DNA of 5,591 nt from Phascolarctobacterium sp. (lineage in GTDB: Bacteria; Bacillota; Negativicutes; Acidaminococcales; Acidaminococcaceae): the NCBI GenBank assembly GCA_016302525.1, contig JAEDNJ010000109.1:1-5591 (forward strand). The letters are read 5' to 3'. Below are positions 1-5,555 of the stretch, piece after piece. The position numbers and the translations under genes were made by a program. A model generated the notes under the pieces. It searched no databases, had not been told where the DNA came from, and saw only the letters and a list, made by a program, of their open reading frames with translations. Numbering within the stretch: the first letter of the stretch is position 1; each line of letters opens with the position of its first letter.

Positions 1-6
1 AATTTA

Positions 7-35
7 TTGACGATTAGAATTTAAGAGTCTATAAT
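7..35 (+). promoter_or_regulatory. Sigma-A promoter of the metQ-amidohydrolase unit
   Basis: TTGACG at 7-12 and TATAAT at 30-35 are separated by exactly 17 bp, an almost perfect housekeeping promoter. Transcription should begin near base 42 and give a leader of about 75 nt. A strong promoter directly before the binding-protein gene suggests the unit can be transcribed independently of anything to the left of the window. A short AT-rich inverted repeat, TTATCT (40-45) and AGATAA (55-60), lies at the expected start point. It could be an operator or a 5' hairpin, but this is weak. Confidence 0.75.
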
Positions 36-75
36 TAGATTATCTTATTTTTTTAGATAAGCATAGAAGGGAATA

Positions 76-111
76 AGGGAGAAGAGCCTCCCTATAAACC
101 CCAAGAGGAGG
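76..111 (+). promoter_or_regulatory. Leader with two mutually exclusive hairpins and the metQ ribosome site
   Basis: AGGGAG (76-81) pairs perfectly with CTCCCT (88-93) across a 6-nt loop. The overlapping CCTCC (87-91) is also the exact complement of GGAGG (107-111), the core of the Shine-Dalgarno AGGAGG at 106-111. The two pairings cannot form together, so the first hairpin would free the ribosome site and the second would hide it. I see no known riboswitch or T-box core in the leader. The complementarity is seen; regulation is inference, and a purine-rich leader can produce this by chance. Confidence 0.35.
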
Positions 112-116
112 AATGT

Positions 117-971
117 ATGATGAAAAAAGTGTTAAAGCTGGCACTTGTAGGTGCTATTAGTATTTTTGCAGCTGCTGCTATTGGCTGCTGCGGTGATGAC
201 CACAGTGGTGCAGCTCCGAAAAAGGTTGACACCACTAAACCTGTTATCGTAGGCGTAAACCCTGGCCCCCATGCGCAAATCATGGAAAATGTAAAAAAGA
301 TTGCTGAGAAAAAGGGTCTTAAAATTGAGATTAAGGAATTCAGCGATTTCGTTACTCCTAACTCTGCTCTGGCTGCAGGCGAAATTTGGGCTAACAGCTA
401 TCAACATGAGCCCTTCTTAAAGGCTACCCTGAAAAAAGAGCCCAAGTTTAAGCTGGTTAAGGCTTTTAATACCGCTCTGTTCCCCATCAATATTTATTCT
501 AAAAAATTAAAGCCTGGCGATAAGATTCCTGATGGCGCTAAGATTGGTATTCCCAACGATCCTACCAATGGTGGCCGTTCTCTCTTAGTATTGGCTGCAC
601 AAGGCTTAATCAAGGTTAAGAATCCCAAGGATATTACTACTACTGTTAAGGATATTACCGATAATCCGCACAACTTCCAAATCATTGAGCTGGAGGCAGC
701 TGCTATTCCTCGTATGTTAGATGACTTGACCTGTGCAGCAATTAATACTACCTATGCTCTGAACGCTGGCTTAAATCCTGCTAAGGACCCCATCGTTAGA
801 GAAACCAACGATTCTCAATATGTAAATATCGTAGCTGTTCAAGAGGATACCTTAAAGGATCCCCGTCTCAAAACCTTCCAAGAGGCTTATCAATCTAAAG
901 AAAATGCTGAATGGATGAAGAAAACCTTCCCTGGCTCTCTCTATGTTGGTTGGGACGAAAACAAGAAATAA
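117..971 (+). CDS. metQ: MetQ/NlpA-family substrate-binding lipoprotein of an ABC importer
   Basis: This is a 284-residue extracytoplasmic binding protein that would deliver methionine or a related amino acid to a MetNI-type ABC importer. Residues 3-23 form a basic then hydrophobic signal peptide ending in the lipobox A-I-G-C, with C24 the predicted lipidated cysteine. Family marks follow in order: SYQHEPFL (94-101; usually NxFQHxPYL), IPNDPTNGGR (145-154), a NPHNFQIIELEAAAIPR-type block (183-199), INTTYALNAGL (209-219) and QYVNIVAV (234-241). Length is normal for the family. The start is either ATG 117 (5 nt from AGGAGG) or ATG 120 (8 nt, like the other SD-bearing genes here). The gene runs directly into the M20 amidohydrolase and no metN or metI is visible, so the substrate could be an N-acyl amino acid or peptide rather than free methionine. 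Family assignment is firm; substrate is inferred. Confidence 0.93.
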   Translation: MMKKVLKLALVGAISIFAAAAIGCCGDDHSGAAPKKVDTTKPVIVGVNPGPHAQIMENVKKIAEKKGLKIEIKEFSDFVTPNSALAAGEIWANSYQHEPFLKATLKKEPKFKLVKAFNTALFPINIYSKKLKPGDKIPDGAKIGIPNDPTNGGRSLLVLAAQGLIKVKNPKDITTTVKDITDNPHNFQIIELEAAAIPRMLDDLTCAAINTTYALNAGLNPAKDPIVRETNDSQYVNIVAVQEDTLKDPRLKTFQEAYQSKENAEWMKKTFPGSLYVGWDENKK

Positions 972-974
972 TTA

Positions 975-2096
975 ATGGATATTCAAGCGCATATTCATAA
1001 GGTTTGGCCCCAGCTGCACGCTATGCCTGAGCCAGCCTTTCAGGAATTTCAAACAAGTGCCTATTTAGCTGCCAAGCTCCGTGAGTTGGGCTATGCCGTA
1101 GAGGAAGGGGTGGGCAATACTACTGCCGTAGTTGCGCTTTTAGACAGCGGCAAGCCTGGTCCTACGGTAGCAGTGCGCACCGATATGGACTGCCTGCTCT
1201 TTAAGCAAAGTGATGGCAGCGAGAAGGCTGTGCATGCCTGCGGTCATGATGCTCATATGACAATCGCCCTCGGCGTAGCACAGCTGCTGAAGGAGCAGGG
1301 ACTGCCCTGTGGCAGAGTAAAAATTCTTTGCCAGCCAGCTGAAGAAATAGGCCGTGGTGCTCTTGCTCTTTTAGCAGCAGGAGCTCTTGATGATGTTGAT
1401 TATGTCTTTGGCTATCATGTTATGCCTGGCGATATGGCAAAGTCTGGTCAGATTATTCCGCAAATCAACTGGACTGCTGCTACCCTTATGGAGGGCGAGA
1501 TTCGCGGCCTTGCTGCTCATGGCTCTCAGCCTCACCTTGGGGTGAATGCTATTGATGTAGGCGCCGCTATCGTGGCTGCTATCAACGCTCTGCATACTAA
1601 TCCGCTGCTGGGCGGCAGTGTTAAGACAACCCGCTTTTTAGGTGGCTCAGGCTCCCTAAATTCTATCTGCGACAAGGTGGCTATAGGCTTTGATCTGCGC
1701 AGCACTAACAATGCAGAAATGCTGGAGCTGCGCCAAAGAGTGATGAATGTAGTTGCCAGCACAGCTAAGGTTTATGGGGCAGAGGCACAATGTCATATCG
1801 TGGGAACCTGCCCGGCTGCCGAGGCTGACCCTTCGCTATTAAAGCTTACGCAGGAATGTATTGTTGCTGAGCTGGGTACTGCTGGACTATTGCCAGCTGC
1901 TTCTATCACTGTAGGCGAGGATTTTAACTTCTTTAAGCAGGAACGACCGCAGCTAAAAACTGCCAGCTTGGGGATTGGTGTGGACATGGTTTGTGGACTG
2001 CACGACCCCGAAATGCACATGGAGCTGAGTGCTTTGGAGCCTGCTATTAAAGTTCTAGCAAATTTAACTAAAAAAGCTCTTGTAGAAAGGCCATAA
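975..2096 (+). CDS. M20D-family amidohydrolase (amidohydrolase/N-acyl-amino-acid deacylase type)
   Basis: This is a 373-residue cytoplasmic two-metal hydrolase of the hippurate hydrolase, IAA-amino-acid hydrolase and YxeP type, which cleaves an N-acyl or peptide-like amide bond to free an amino acid. The putative metal ligands are all visible: C89 and H91 in HACGHD (87-92), E124 in PAEE (121-124), H148 in FGYHV, and H343 in GLHDP; E123 is the likely general base. The lid/dimerisation domain begins near residue 172 and contains AHGSQPH (181-187), and VGEDF (313-317) is the late conserved block. Length is close to the family norm. The ATG lies one codon after the metQ stop in the same frame, and no Shine-Dalgarno precedes it, so translation probably depends on ribosomes finishing metQ. 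The context suggests it processes what the MetQ-like protein brings in. The exact substrate cannot be read from the sequence. Confidence 0.92.
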   Translation: MDIQAHIHKVWPQLHAMPEPAFQEFQTSAYLAAKLRELGYAVEEGVGNTTAVVALLDSGKPGPTVAVRTDMDCLLFKQSDGSEKAVHACGHDAHMTIALGVAQLLKEQGLPCGRVKILCQPAEEIGRGALALLAAGALDDVDYVFGYHVMPGDMAKSGQIIPQINWTAATLMEGEIRGLAAHGSQPHLGVNAIDVGAAIVAAINALHTNPLLGGSVKTTRFLGGSGSLNSICDKVAIGFDLRSTNNAEMLELRQRVMNVVASTAKVYGAEAQCHIVGTCPAAEADPSLLKLTQECIVAELGTAGLLPAASITVGEDFNFFKQERPQLKTASLGIGVDMVCGLHDPEMHMELSALEPAIKVLANLTKKALVERP

Positions 2097-2122
2097 GCAG
2101 AAAAGAGGCTCTTTGTCAAGAC

Positions 2123-2151
2123 TTGTATTTGTAAAAAAATAATGCTATTAT
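2123..2151 (+). promoter_or_regulatory. Promoter of the 6S RNA gene
   Basis: TTGTAT (2123-2128) and TATTAT (2146-2151) are 17 bp apart, and TGC directly before the -10 makes it an extended -10 promoter. The expected start is near A2158, which coincides with the beginning of the segment able to pair with the 3' end of the RNA. No convincing terminator lies between the amidohydrolase stop at 2096 and this promoter, so readthrough from upstream could also yield a longer precursor. Confidence 0.65.
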
Positions 2152-2157
2152 TAGTTT

Positions 2158-2381
2158 AACAACTTAACATCTCAGGCTATTACCCTGCGCTGTTCGTAAG
2201 CTGCTCCTTAGGTTTTGAGCCAACACTCTTACCTAGGGAACCTGATAGTCACGCTTAACAAAAACATGCCTCCCTTCTTCGGATTGCCAGTGGACTTTTG
2301 CGTTAAGCGGCAAGGTACCCACCTGCACATGCAGGTTCAAAACACGGAGCTTTTACGGCACTGCGGGGTTAGTATTTGTTA
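2158..2381 (+). ncRNA. ssrS: 6S RNA (SsrS), regulator of housekeeping RNA polymerase
   Basis: 6S RNA folds into a long rod with a central bubble that mimics an open promoter and sequesters sigma-A/sigma-70 RNA polymerase. The closing stem is visible: ACCCTGCG (2182-2189) pairs with TGCGGGGT (2362-2369) using G-U pairs, and the outer TAACAA (2157-2162) matches TTGTTA (2376-2381). TGTTCGTAAG (2191-2200) and GAGCCAAC (2217-2224) fit the conserved 5' side of the bubble. On the 3' side is the small hairpin ACCTGC/GCAGGT (2321-2336) followed by TTCAA. The apical arm contains CGCTTAAC (2252-2259) against GTTAAGCG (2302-2309) and TACCT (2230-2234) against AGGTA (2313-2317). Copying the bubble from C2224 would give a product RNA starting GUUGGCUCAAAACC, close to the Bacillus 6S-1 product RNA as I remember it. 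The exact ends are estimates; the mature form may be 20-30 nt shorter. Confidence 0.85.
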
Positions 2382-2402
2382 GGGGTAAATAATCGTTTCT
2401 TT

Positions 2403-2433
2403 GAGCTTGTGAAAACAGGCTCTTTTTCTTTTT
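2403..2433 (+). terminator. Intrinsic terminator after the 6S RNA gene
   Basis: GAGCTTGT (2403-2410) pairs with ACAGGCTC (2415-2422), 8 bp with one G-U pair, closed by a GAAA tetraloop. It is followed by TTTTTCTTTTT (2423-2433). It ends the 6S transcript about 20 nt beyond the mature RNA, and also any readthrough from the metQ unit, so the downstream transporter needs its own promoter. Confidence 0.9.
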
Positions 2434-2468
2434 AGTTTCTTAAAAGCTCTGTCAGCTGAAAAAAATCT

Positions 2469-2515
2469 TTGCAGGTTCCAAAGAATATGTTAAAATTATA
2501 ACAGTTTACTATATT
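2469..2515 (+). promoter_or_regulatory. Promoter region of the Na+/phosphate cotransporter gene
   Basis: The best reading is TTGCAG (2469-2474), a 16-bp spacer and TAAAAT (2491-2496) preceded by TG, an extended -10. A second possible -10, TATATT (2510-2515), sits in ACAGTTTACTATA (2501-2513). That string is repeated with one change at the -10 of the XRE regulator gene (4920-4932). Which element is used cannot be decided here. A small inverted repeat, CACC/GGTG (2525-2528 and 2532-2535), lies just before the ribosome site AAAGGAG (2537-2543). Confidence 0.5.
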
Positions 2516-2551
2516 TTTGATAGACACCCTAGGTGCAAAGGAGAAGACGAG

Positions 2552-4159
2552 ATGCTAATTTACTTTTTAAGCTTTTTAGGTGGTATCGCCTTATTCTTGT
2601 ATGGTATGCAGCTCATGGGCGATGGTCTGCAAAAGGCTGCTGGTGCCAAGCTGCAGCGCTTTTTAGAGGTGACAACGGGTAATCTCTTGAAAGGCATTGG
2701 TCTGGGTGCCTTGGTTACGGCTGTGCTGCAGGCTTCTGGTGCGACAACGGTTATGACGGTGGGCCTTGTTAATGCTGGCCTGTTGACCTTAAAGCAAGCC
2801 TTCGGCATTATCATGGGCGCCAATATTGGTACTACTATTACGGCCCAATTAATCGCCTTTAATTTAGCAAATTATGTTACGATACTAATCTTTATTGGCT
2901 TTTTAATCCAGCTGCTGGCAAAGCGCACCACCACAAAGTATATCGGTATTGTCCTCTTAGGCTTTGGCGTACTCATGCTGGGTATGGATATGATGAGCAA
3001 GGCTGTGCTGCCCCTGCGTGGCTATCCCTTGTTTCAGGAGATTATTGCCAAGTTCTCTGACAATGCTATTTTAGGTGTCATTGTCGGTATTGTGATGACT
3101 GTTTTGATTCAGTCCAGCTCTGCTGTAGTCGGTATTTTGATCGCTATGGCTAGCCAGGGCCTCTTACCCTTAGAGGGCACTATTCCTGTGCTCTTGGGCT
3201 CTAACATTGGTACCTGCTTTACCGCAGTTTTGGCTGCCCTCAATGCTAATACTACGGCTAAGCGCGTAGCTATGGCCCATGTCATGTTCAATGTCATCGG
3301 CAGTATAATATTTATCATTGCCCTGCATCCCTTTACTGCCTTAGTAACCCTTATTTCCGCAGGTGGCTCCGTTGGTCGTCAGATTGCGAATGCTCACGCT
3401 GCTTTTAACATTATCAACACAATTCTCTTTATTCCCTTTGCGGGTCCCTTTGTGCAGCTTATTGAAAAGCTGGTGCCGCACAAGGGCGACATTATTTCCC
3501 TCAAGCCGGTGTATCTGGATGAGAAAATGCTGCATACACCTTCCTTAGCCTTAACCTTGGCTACGAAGGAGGTTATTCGCATGGGTAGGGTAGCGCGTGA
3601 GAATGTGCGTATAGGGATGGATAGCCTGCTAAATTATGAGCCTGATAAGCTTAAATATGTGCAGGAGCATGAGCCCATCGTAGACTCCTTGGAAAAGGAT
3701 ATTACTAATTATCTGACAGAGCTCAGCACTCAGGAAATGAGCGAGGATTTGTCCTTTAGGCAGACTGGCCTTTTGCACGCCTGCAATGACATTGAGCGTA
3801 TTGGCGACCATGGTGAAACTCTGGCGAAAAAAGGTCGCAATATCTTCGAGGATGAGGTTATTTTTTCGGATGAAGCTAAAGAGGAGCTAAAGCGTTTAAG
3901 CGAGCTGGTTATGACTGCCAGCGGCATGGCCCTGGAAGCCTTGGAGAAGGATGACAAGCTGCTGGCTGAACAGGCGATTCAGGCTTGCCGTAGGGTAAAA
4001 GCTTATCAGAAGGAAATGCGAAAAAACCATGTTATTCGCCTTAACGAGGGTCGCTGCAATGCCCTAAACGGCTTCTTTATGATGGAGCTTTTAATTAACA
4101 TGAAGCGTGTCTCTGACCATAGCAAGAACATTGCCCAGCTGGTACAGGGAACATTTTAG
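2552..4159 (+). CDS. Na+/phosphate cotransporter with C-terminal PhoU-like domain (NptA/YjbB type)
   Basis: This 535-residue membrane protein should move inorganic phosphate with sodium across the cytoplasmic membrane; bacterial relatives have been linked to uptake or to export. Residues 1-305 are largely hydrophobic and hold the two inverted Na/Pi repeats. Repeat one has QASGATTVM (60-68) and GANIGTT (89-95); repeat two has QSSSA (187-191) and GSNIGTC (216-222). Residues 335-535 are a helical, charged PhoU-like domain with the paired metal-binding-type motifs NDIERIGDH (412-420) and MKRVSDHSKNI (517-527), which in PhoU proteins link transport to phosphate signalling. The length fits two-domain family members. 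AAAGGAG ends 8 nt before the ATG, supporting this start. The gene stands alone between two terminators. Odd point: the first repeat reads QASGA where the family typically has QSSSA. No Pho-box-like site was recognised. Direction of transport is unknown. Confidence 0.93.
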   Translation: MLIYFLSFLGGIALFLYGMQLMGDGLQKAAGAKLQRFLEVTTGNLLKGIGLGALVTAVLQASGATTVMTVGLVNAGLLTLKQAFGIIMGANIGTTITAQLIAFNLANYVTILIFIGFLIQLLAKRTTTKYIGIVLLGFGVLMLGMDMMSKAVLPLRGYPLFQEIIAKFSDNAILGVIVGIVMTVLIQSSSAVVGILIAMASQGLLPLEGTIPVLLGSNIGTCFTAVLAALNANTTAKRVAMAHVMFNVIGSIIFIIALHPFTALVTLISAGGSVGRQIANAHAAFNIINTILFIPFAGPFVQLIEKLVPHKGDIISLKPVYLDEKMLHTPSLALTLATKEVIRMGRVARENVRIGMDSLLNYEPDKLKYVQEHEPIVDSLEKDITNYLTELSTQEMSEDLSFRQTGLLHACNDIERIGDHGETLAKKGRNIFEDEVIFSDEAKEELKRLSELVMTASGMALEALEKDDKLLAEQAIQACRRVKAYQKEMRKNHVIRLNEGRCNALNGFFMMELLINMKRVSDHSKNIAQLVQGTF

Positions 4160-4168
4160 CAAAAATTT

Positions 4169-4219
4169 AAGAGCCCGACTATGCAAGGGAGATGGTGCTG
4201 CTTGCTGTCGGGCTCTTTT
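4169..4219 (+). terminator. Long-stem terminator, probably bidirectional
   Basis: AAGAGCCCGAC (4169-4179) pairs perfectly with GTCGGGCTCTT (4207-4217), 11 bp. An inner stem, GCAAG (4183-4187) with CTTGC (4201-4205), extends it, and TTTT (4216-4219) closes the plus side. Read on the minus strand, the same stem is followed by an AAATTTTT tail, so it probably also ends the convergent desulfoferrodoxin transcript, which otherwise has no visible terminator. Confidence 0.85.
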
Positions 4220-4297
4220 CTATGTAGAGGATGTTATTATGATCTGAAAGGTTGGGGCCATCCTTGGTGACTAGTCGCAGACAGCCCCTGTAGGAGA

Positions 4298-4311
4298 GTG
4301 ATGAACATCAC
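4298..4311. repeat. Small perfect palindrome in the convergent spacer
   Basis: GTGATG and CATCAC flank AA at 4298-4311. On the minus strand it lies 17 nt after the desulfoferrodoxin stop codon. It could be an mRNA 3' hairpin or a protein-binding site. The rest of the spacer (4220-4327) has GGGGC (4254-4258) able to pair with GCCCC (4284-4288), and the palindrome GACTAGTC (4269-4276). No coding region or recognised RNA family is seen there. Confidence 0.4.
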
Positions 4312-4327
4312 GTAAGAGGAAGGAAAG

Positions 4328-4753
4328 TTAGTTTTGACATTTCTTGCAAACCCACAAGCCGTGGAGGTTGCAGTAAGCGTAAACTTGAAGAGTTTTTTCG
4401 CAATCGCATAAGATGAAATCTGCTTCAGGCTTTGCACCTGGTTCTAAATGGCGCCGATAAACCCCTTTATCCGTTACCAACTGAATCCATTTTATATAGT
4501 GATTATTAAGAGAAGGATGTGGCACGCTGCCAACTTCAATGTGCACCAGCTTTGCTACCTTGCCAGATGCGTCTAAGGTGAGTTGGGGAAGTTGGGTAAC
4601 TGTAGCTACAGGGACGTGCTTTTCATGAGCTACCTCGTTTTCTTGAGGATCCAGCAAGCTCATTTTCTTAGCGCAGCAGAAGGGGGCGATGCCACTATCC
4701 TCCACATTTTCAATAATATTGCCGCATATTTTGCAGAGATAAAATTTACACAT
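4328..4753 (-). CDS. dfx: Desulfoferrodoxin (superoxide reductase) with cysteine-rich tail
   Basis: This is a 141-residue cytoplasmic non-haem iron enzyme that reduces superoxide to hydrogen peroxide without making oxygen, a typical anaerobe defence. The N-terminal desulforedoxin-like domain carries C7, C10, C26 and C27 (CKIC...CC), the ligands of iron centre I. The catalytic domain has E44-K45-H46 (EKHVP), H79 (VPHP), H85 (NHYI) and C128/H131 (CNLHG), giving the expected four histidines and one cysteine of centre II plus the conserved lysine. Two differences stand out: the stretch between H46 and H79 is about 13 residues longer than I recall for the family, and C116, C118, C136 and C139 (CDC, CKKC) add cysteines not needed for either centre. 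The start at 4753 is chosen because AAAGGAG lies 8 nt upstream and the longer reading from 4825 begins upstream of the predicted transcript start. Divergent from an XRE regulator. Confidence 0.92.
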   Translation of the reverse strand: MCKFYLCKICGNIIENVEDSGIAPFCCAKKMSLLDPQENEVAHEKHVPVATVTQLPQLTLDASGKVAKLVHIEVGSVPHPSLNNHYIKWIQLVTDKGVYRRHLEPGAKPEADFILCDCEKTLQVYAYCNLHGLWVCKKCQN

Positions 4754-4813
4754 GGTGTTTACTCCTTTCTTGAAAGTCCTTTGATTTGTCTTGGCTTTTC
4801 TTATCTTGACTAC

Positions 4814-4842
4814 ATTATAACGCACAACAAAGCCTTTGTCAG
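4814..4842 (-). promoter_or_regulatory. Promoter of the desulfoferrodoxin gene
   Basis: On the minus strand CTGACA (4842-4837) and TATAAT (4819-4814) are 17 bp apart, close to consensus. The start should fall near 4807, giving a leader of about 54 nt with AAAGGAG before the ATG. Confidence 0.75.
4827..4839. promoter_or_regulatory. Candidate operator in the desulfoferrodoxin promoter
   Basis: ACAAAG-C-CTTTGT is a perfect 13-base inverted repeat that overlaps the -35 and fills half of the spacer of the minus-strand promoter, a classic position for a repressor. It does not match the PerR, Fur or Rex consensus sites I know. The divergent XRE regulator is one candidate to bind it; no second copy was found at that gene's own promoter. 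Confidence 0.4.
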
Positions 4843-4905
4843 ACTACGAAAGGATACAGGATTTTAATTTTTTTGCGTAAGTTTTTTCCACCCTGTAACT
4901 CTTTG

Positions 4906-4934
4906 TTGCGTAGTTTAATACAGTTTGCTATAAT
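4906..4934 (+). promoter_or_regulatory. Promoter of the XRE regulator gene
   Basis: TTGCGT (4906-4911) and TATAAT (4929-4934) are 17 bp apart, and TGC before the -10 makes it an extended -10. The start should be near 4941, giving a very short leader that contains AAGGGGAGG (4942-4950). Confidence 0.7.
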
Positions 4935-4958
4935 ATAAAATAAGGGGAGGTGTTTATC

Positions 4959-5531
4959 ATGGATGTTTGTGTAGTACTTCGTGAGTCGCGTACAGTAAAG
5001 AACAAATCGCAGGAATTCATGGCGCTAGAGCTGGGCGTAGCACGCAAAACCGTACAAAACTGGGAGCGTGGCGTTAGTGAGCCCAGCATAGGCCAGTTTA
5101 TTGCCTGGTTTAAGATCTTGGGAATAAATCCCTTGCCTTATATTTTTCAGGTGCTAGATAAGGATATGGAAGGACTTAAGCCAGCTAATAATGTGGAGCA
5201 TTTAAAGAAACACTTGCTAAAGCTTATCGACCAGATGCCGGAAGAGGGCATAAGACAATTATTGTTTTTGTTTTATGGTGAGCATGGCAGTTCTCCCAAG
5301 GCTGTAATGAATTTGGTTACAGCTCATCTTAATACACCAATGCGGGATAGGGTGGTGCAGAGCAGTATTATCTATAAAAACTACGAAATAGCAGCTAAGA
5401 AGGGCAAGCTGACCAATCCCAATAATATCCAGCCCAATCTTGAGCTGTTACGTAGAGCCATCAACATGGGTGAAGAAGCTGAGCTAAGCGATAAAAGTGC
5501 TTATGTGCTGGTAGAGGACCGTGCAAAATAA
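4959..5531 (+). CDS. XRE-family helix-turn-helix transcriptional regulator
   Basis: This is a 190-residue DNA-binding protein. Residues 5-62 form a Cro/C1-type HTH domain: SQEFMALELGVARKTVQNWE (17-36) covers the turn and recognition helix, followed by the typical RGVSEPS. The remaining 130 residues are mostly helical and charged (for example HLKKHLLKLIDQMPEEGIRQ, 81-100) and match no ligand-binding or enzymatic domain I recognise; they may serve dimerisation or sensing. ATG 4959 is preferred because GGGGAGG ends 8 nt before it; a GTG at 4950 in the same frame overlaps that ribosome site. It is divergent from the superoxide reductase, so local control of that gene is possible but unproven. It looks chromosomal rather than phage-derived, since no phage genes lie nearby. 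Confidence 0.87.
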   Translation: MDVCVVLRESRTVKNKSQEFMALELGVARKTVQNWERGVSEPSIGQFIAWFKILGINPLPYIFQVLDKDMEGLKPANNVEHLKKHLLKLIDQMPEEGIRQLLFLFYGEHGSSPKAVMNLVTAHLNTPMRDRVVQSSIIYKNYEIAAKKGKLTNPNNIQPNLELLRRAINMGEEAELSDKSAYVLVEDRAK

Positions 5532-5532
5532 G

Positions 5533-5555
5533 GAGCTAATATAATTGCTCTTTTT
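5533..5555 (+). terminator. Intrinsic terminator after the XRE regulator
   Basis: GAGC (5533-5536) plus AAT (5538-5540) pair with ATT plus GCTC (5544-5550), leaving one bulged T and an ATA loop, followed by TTTTT (5551-5555). The stem is short and AT-rich, so termination may be partial. The remaining bases to 5591 show no feature. Confidence 0.6.

Noticed and set aside
42..116. SAM riboswitch or T-box leader before metQ
   Set aside because: The leader is too short and shows none of the conserved core sequences of these elements.
2102..2114. AAAGAG-G-CTCTTT palindrome as a terminator for the amidohydrolase gene
   Set aside because: The centre leaves almost no loop, the stem is AT-rich and no T-run follows it.
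2158..2381. Short peptide gene in the 2097-2551 gap
   Set aside because: No frame with a ribosome site is apparent, and the sequence is explained by 6S RNA stems.
4298..4311. GTGATG-AA-CATCAC as the desulfoferrodoxin terminator
   Set aside because: No T-run follows it on the minus strand; the 4169-4219 stem with its AAATTTTT tail is a better terminator.
4754..4825. 24-residue N-terminal extension of desulfoferrodoxin starting at 4825
   Set aside because: That start lies between the -35 and -10 of the predicted promoter, and the family N-terminus begins at MCKFYLCKIC with a good ribosome site just before it.
4583..4867. Plus-strand reading frame of 94 codons opposite desulfoferrodoxin
   Set aside because: It lies antisense to a confident gene and its control region, has no ribosome site, and its translation resembles no family.
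4950..4958. GTG at 4950 as the start of the XRE regulator
   Set aside because: It overlaps the last base of the GGGGAGG ribosome site, whereas ATG 4959 is 8 nt downstream of that site, as in the neighbouring genes.
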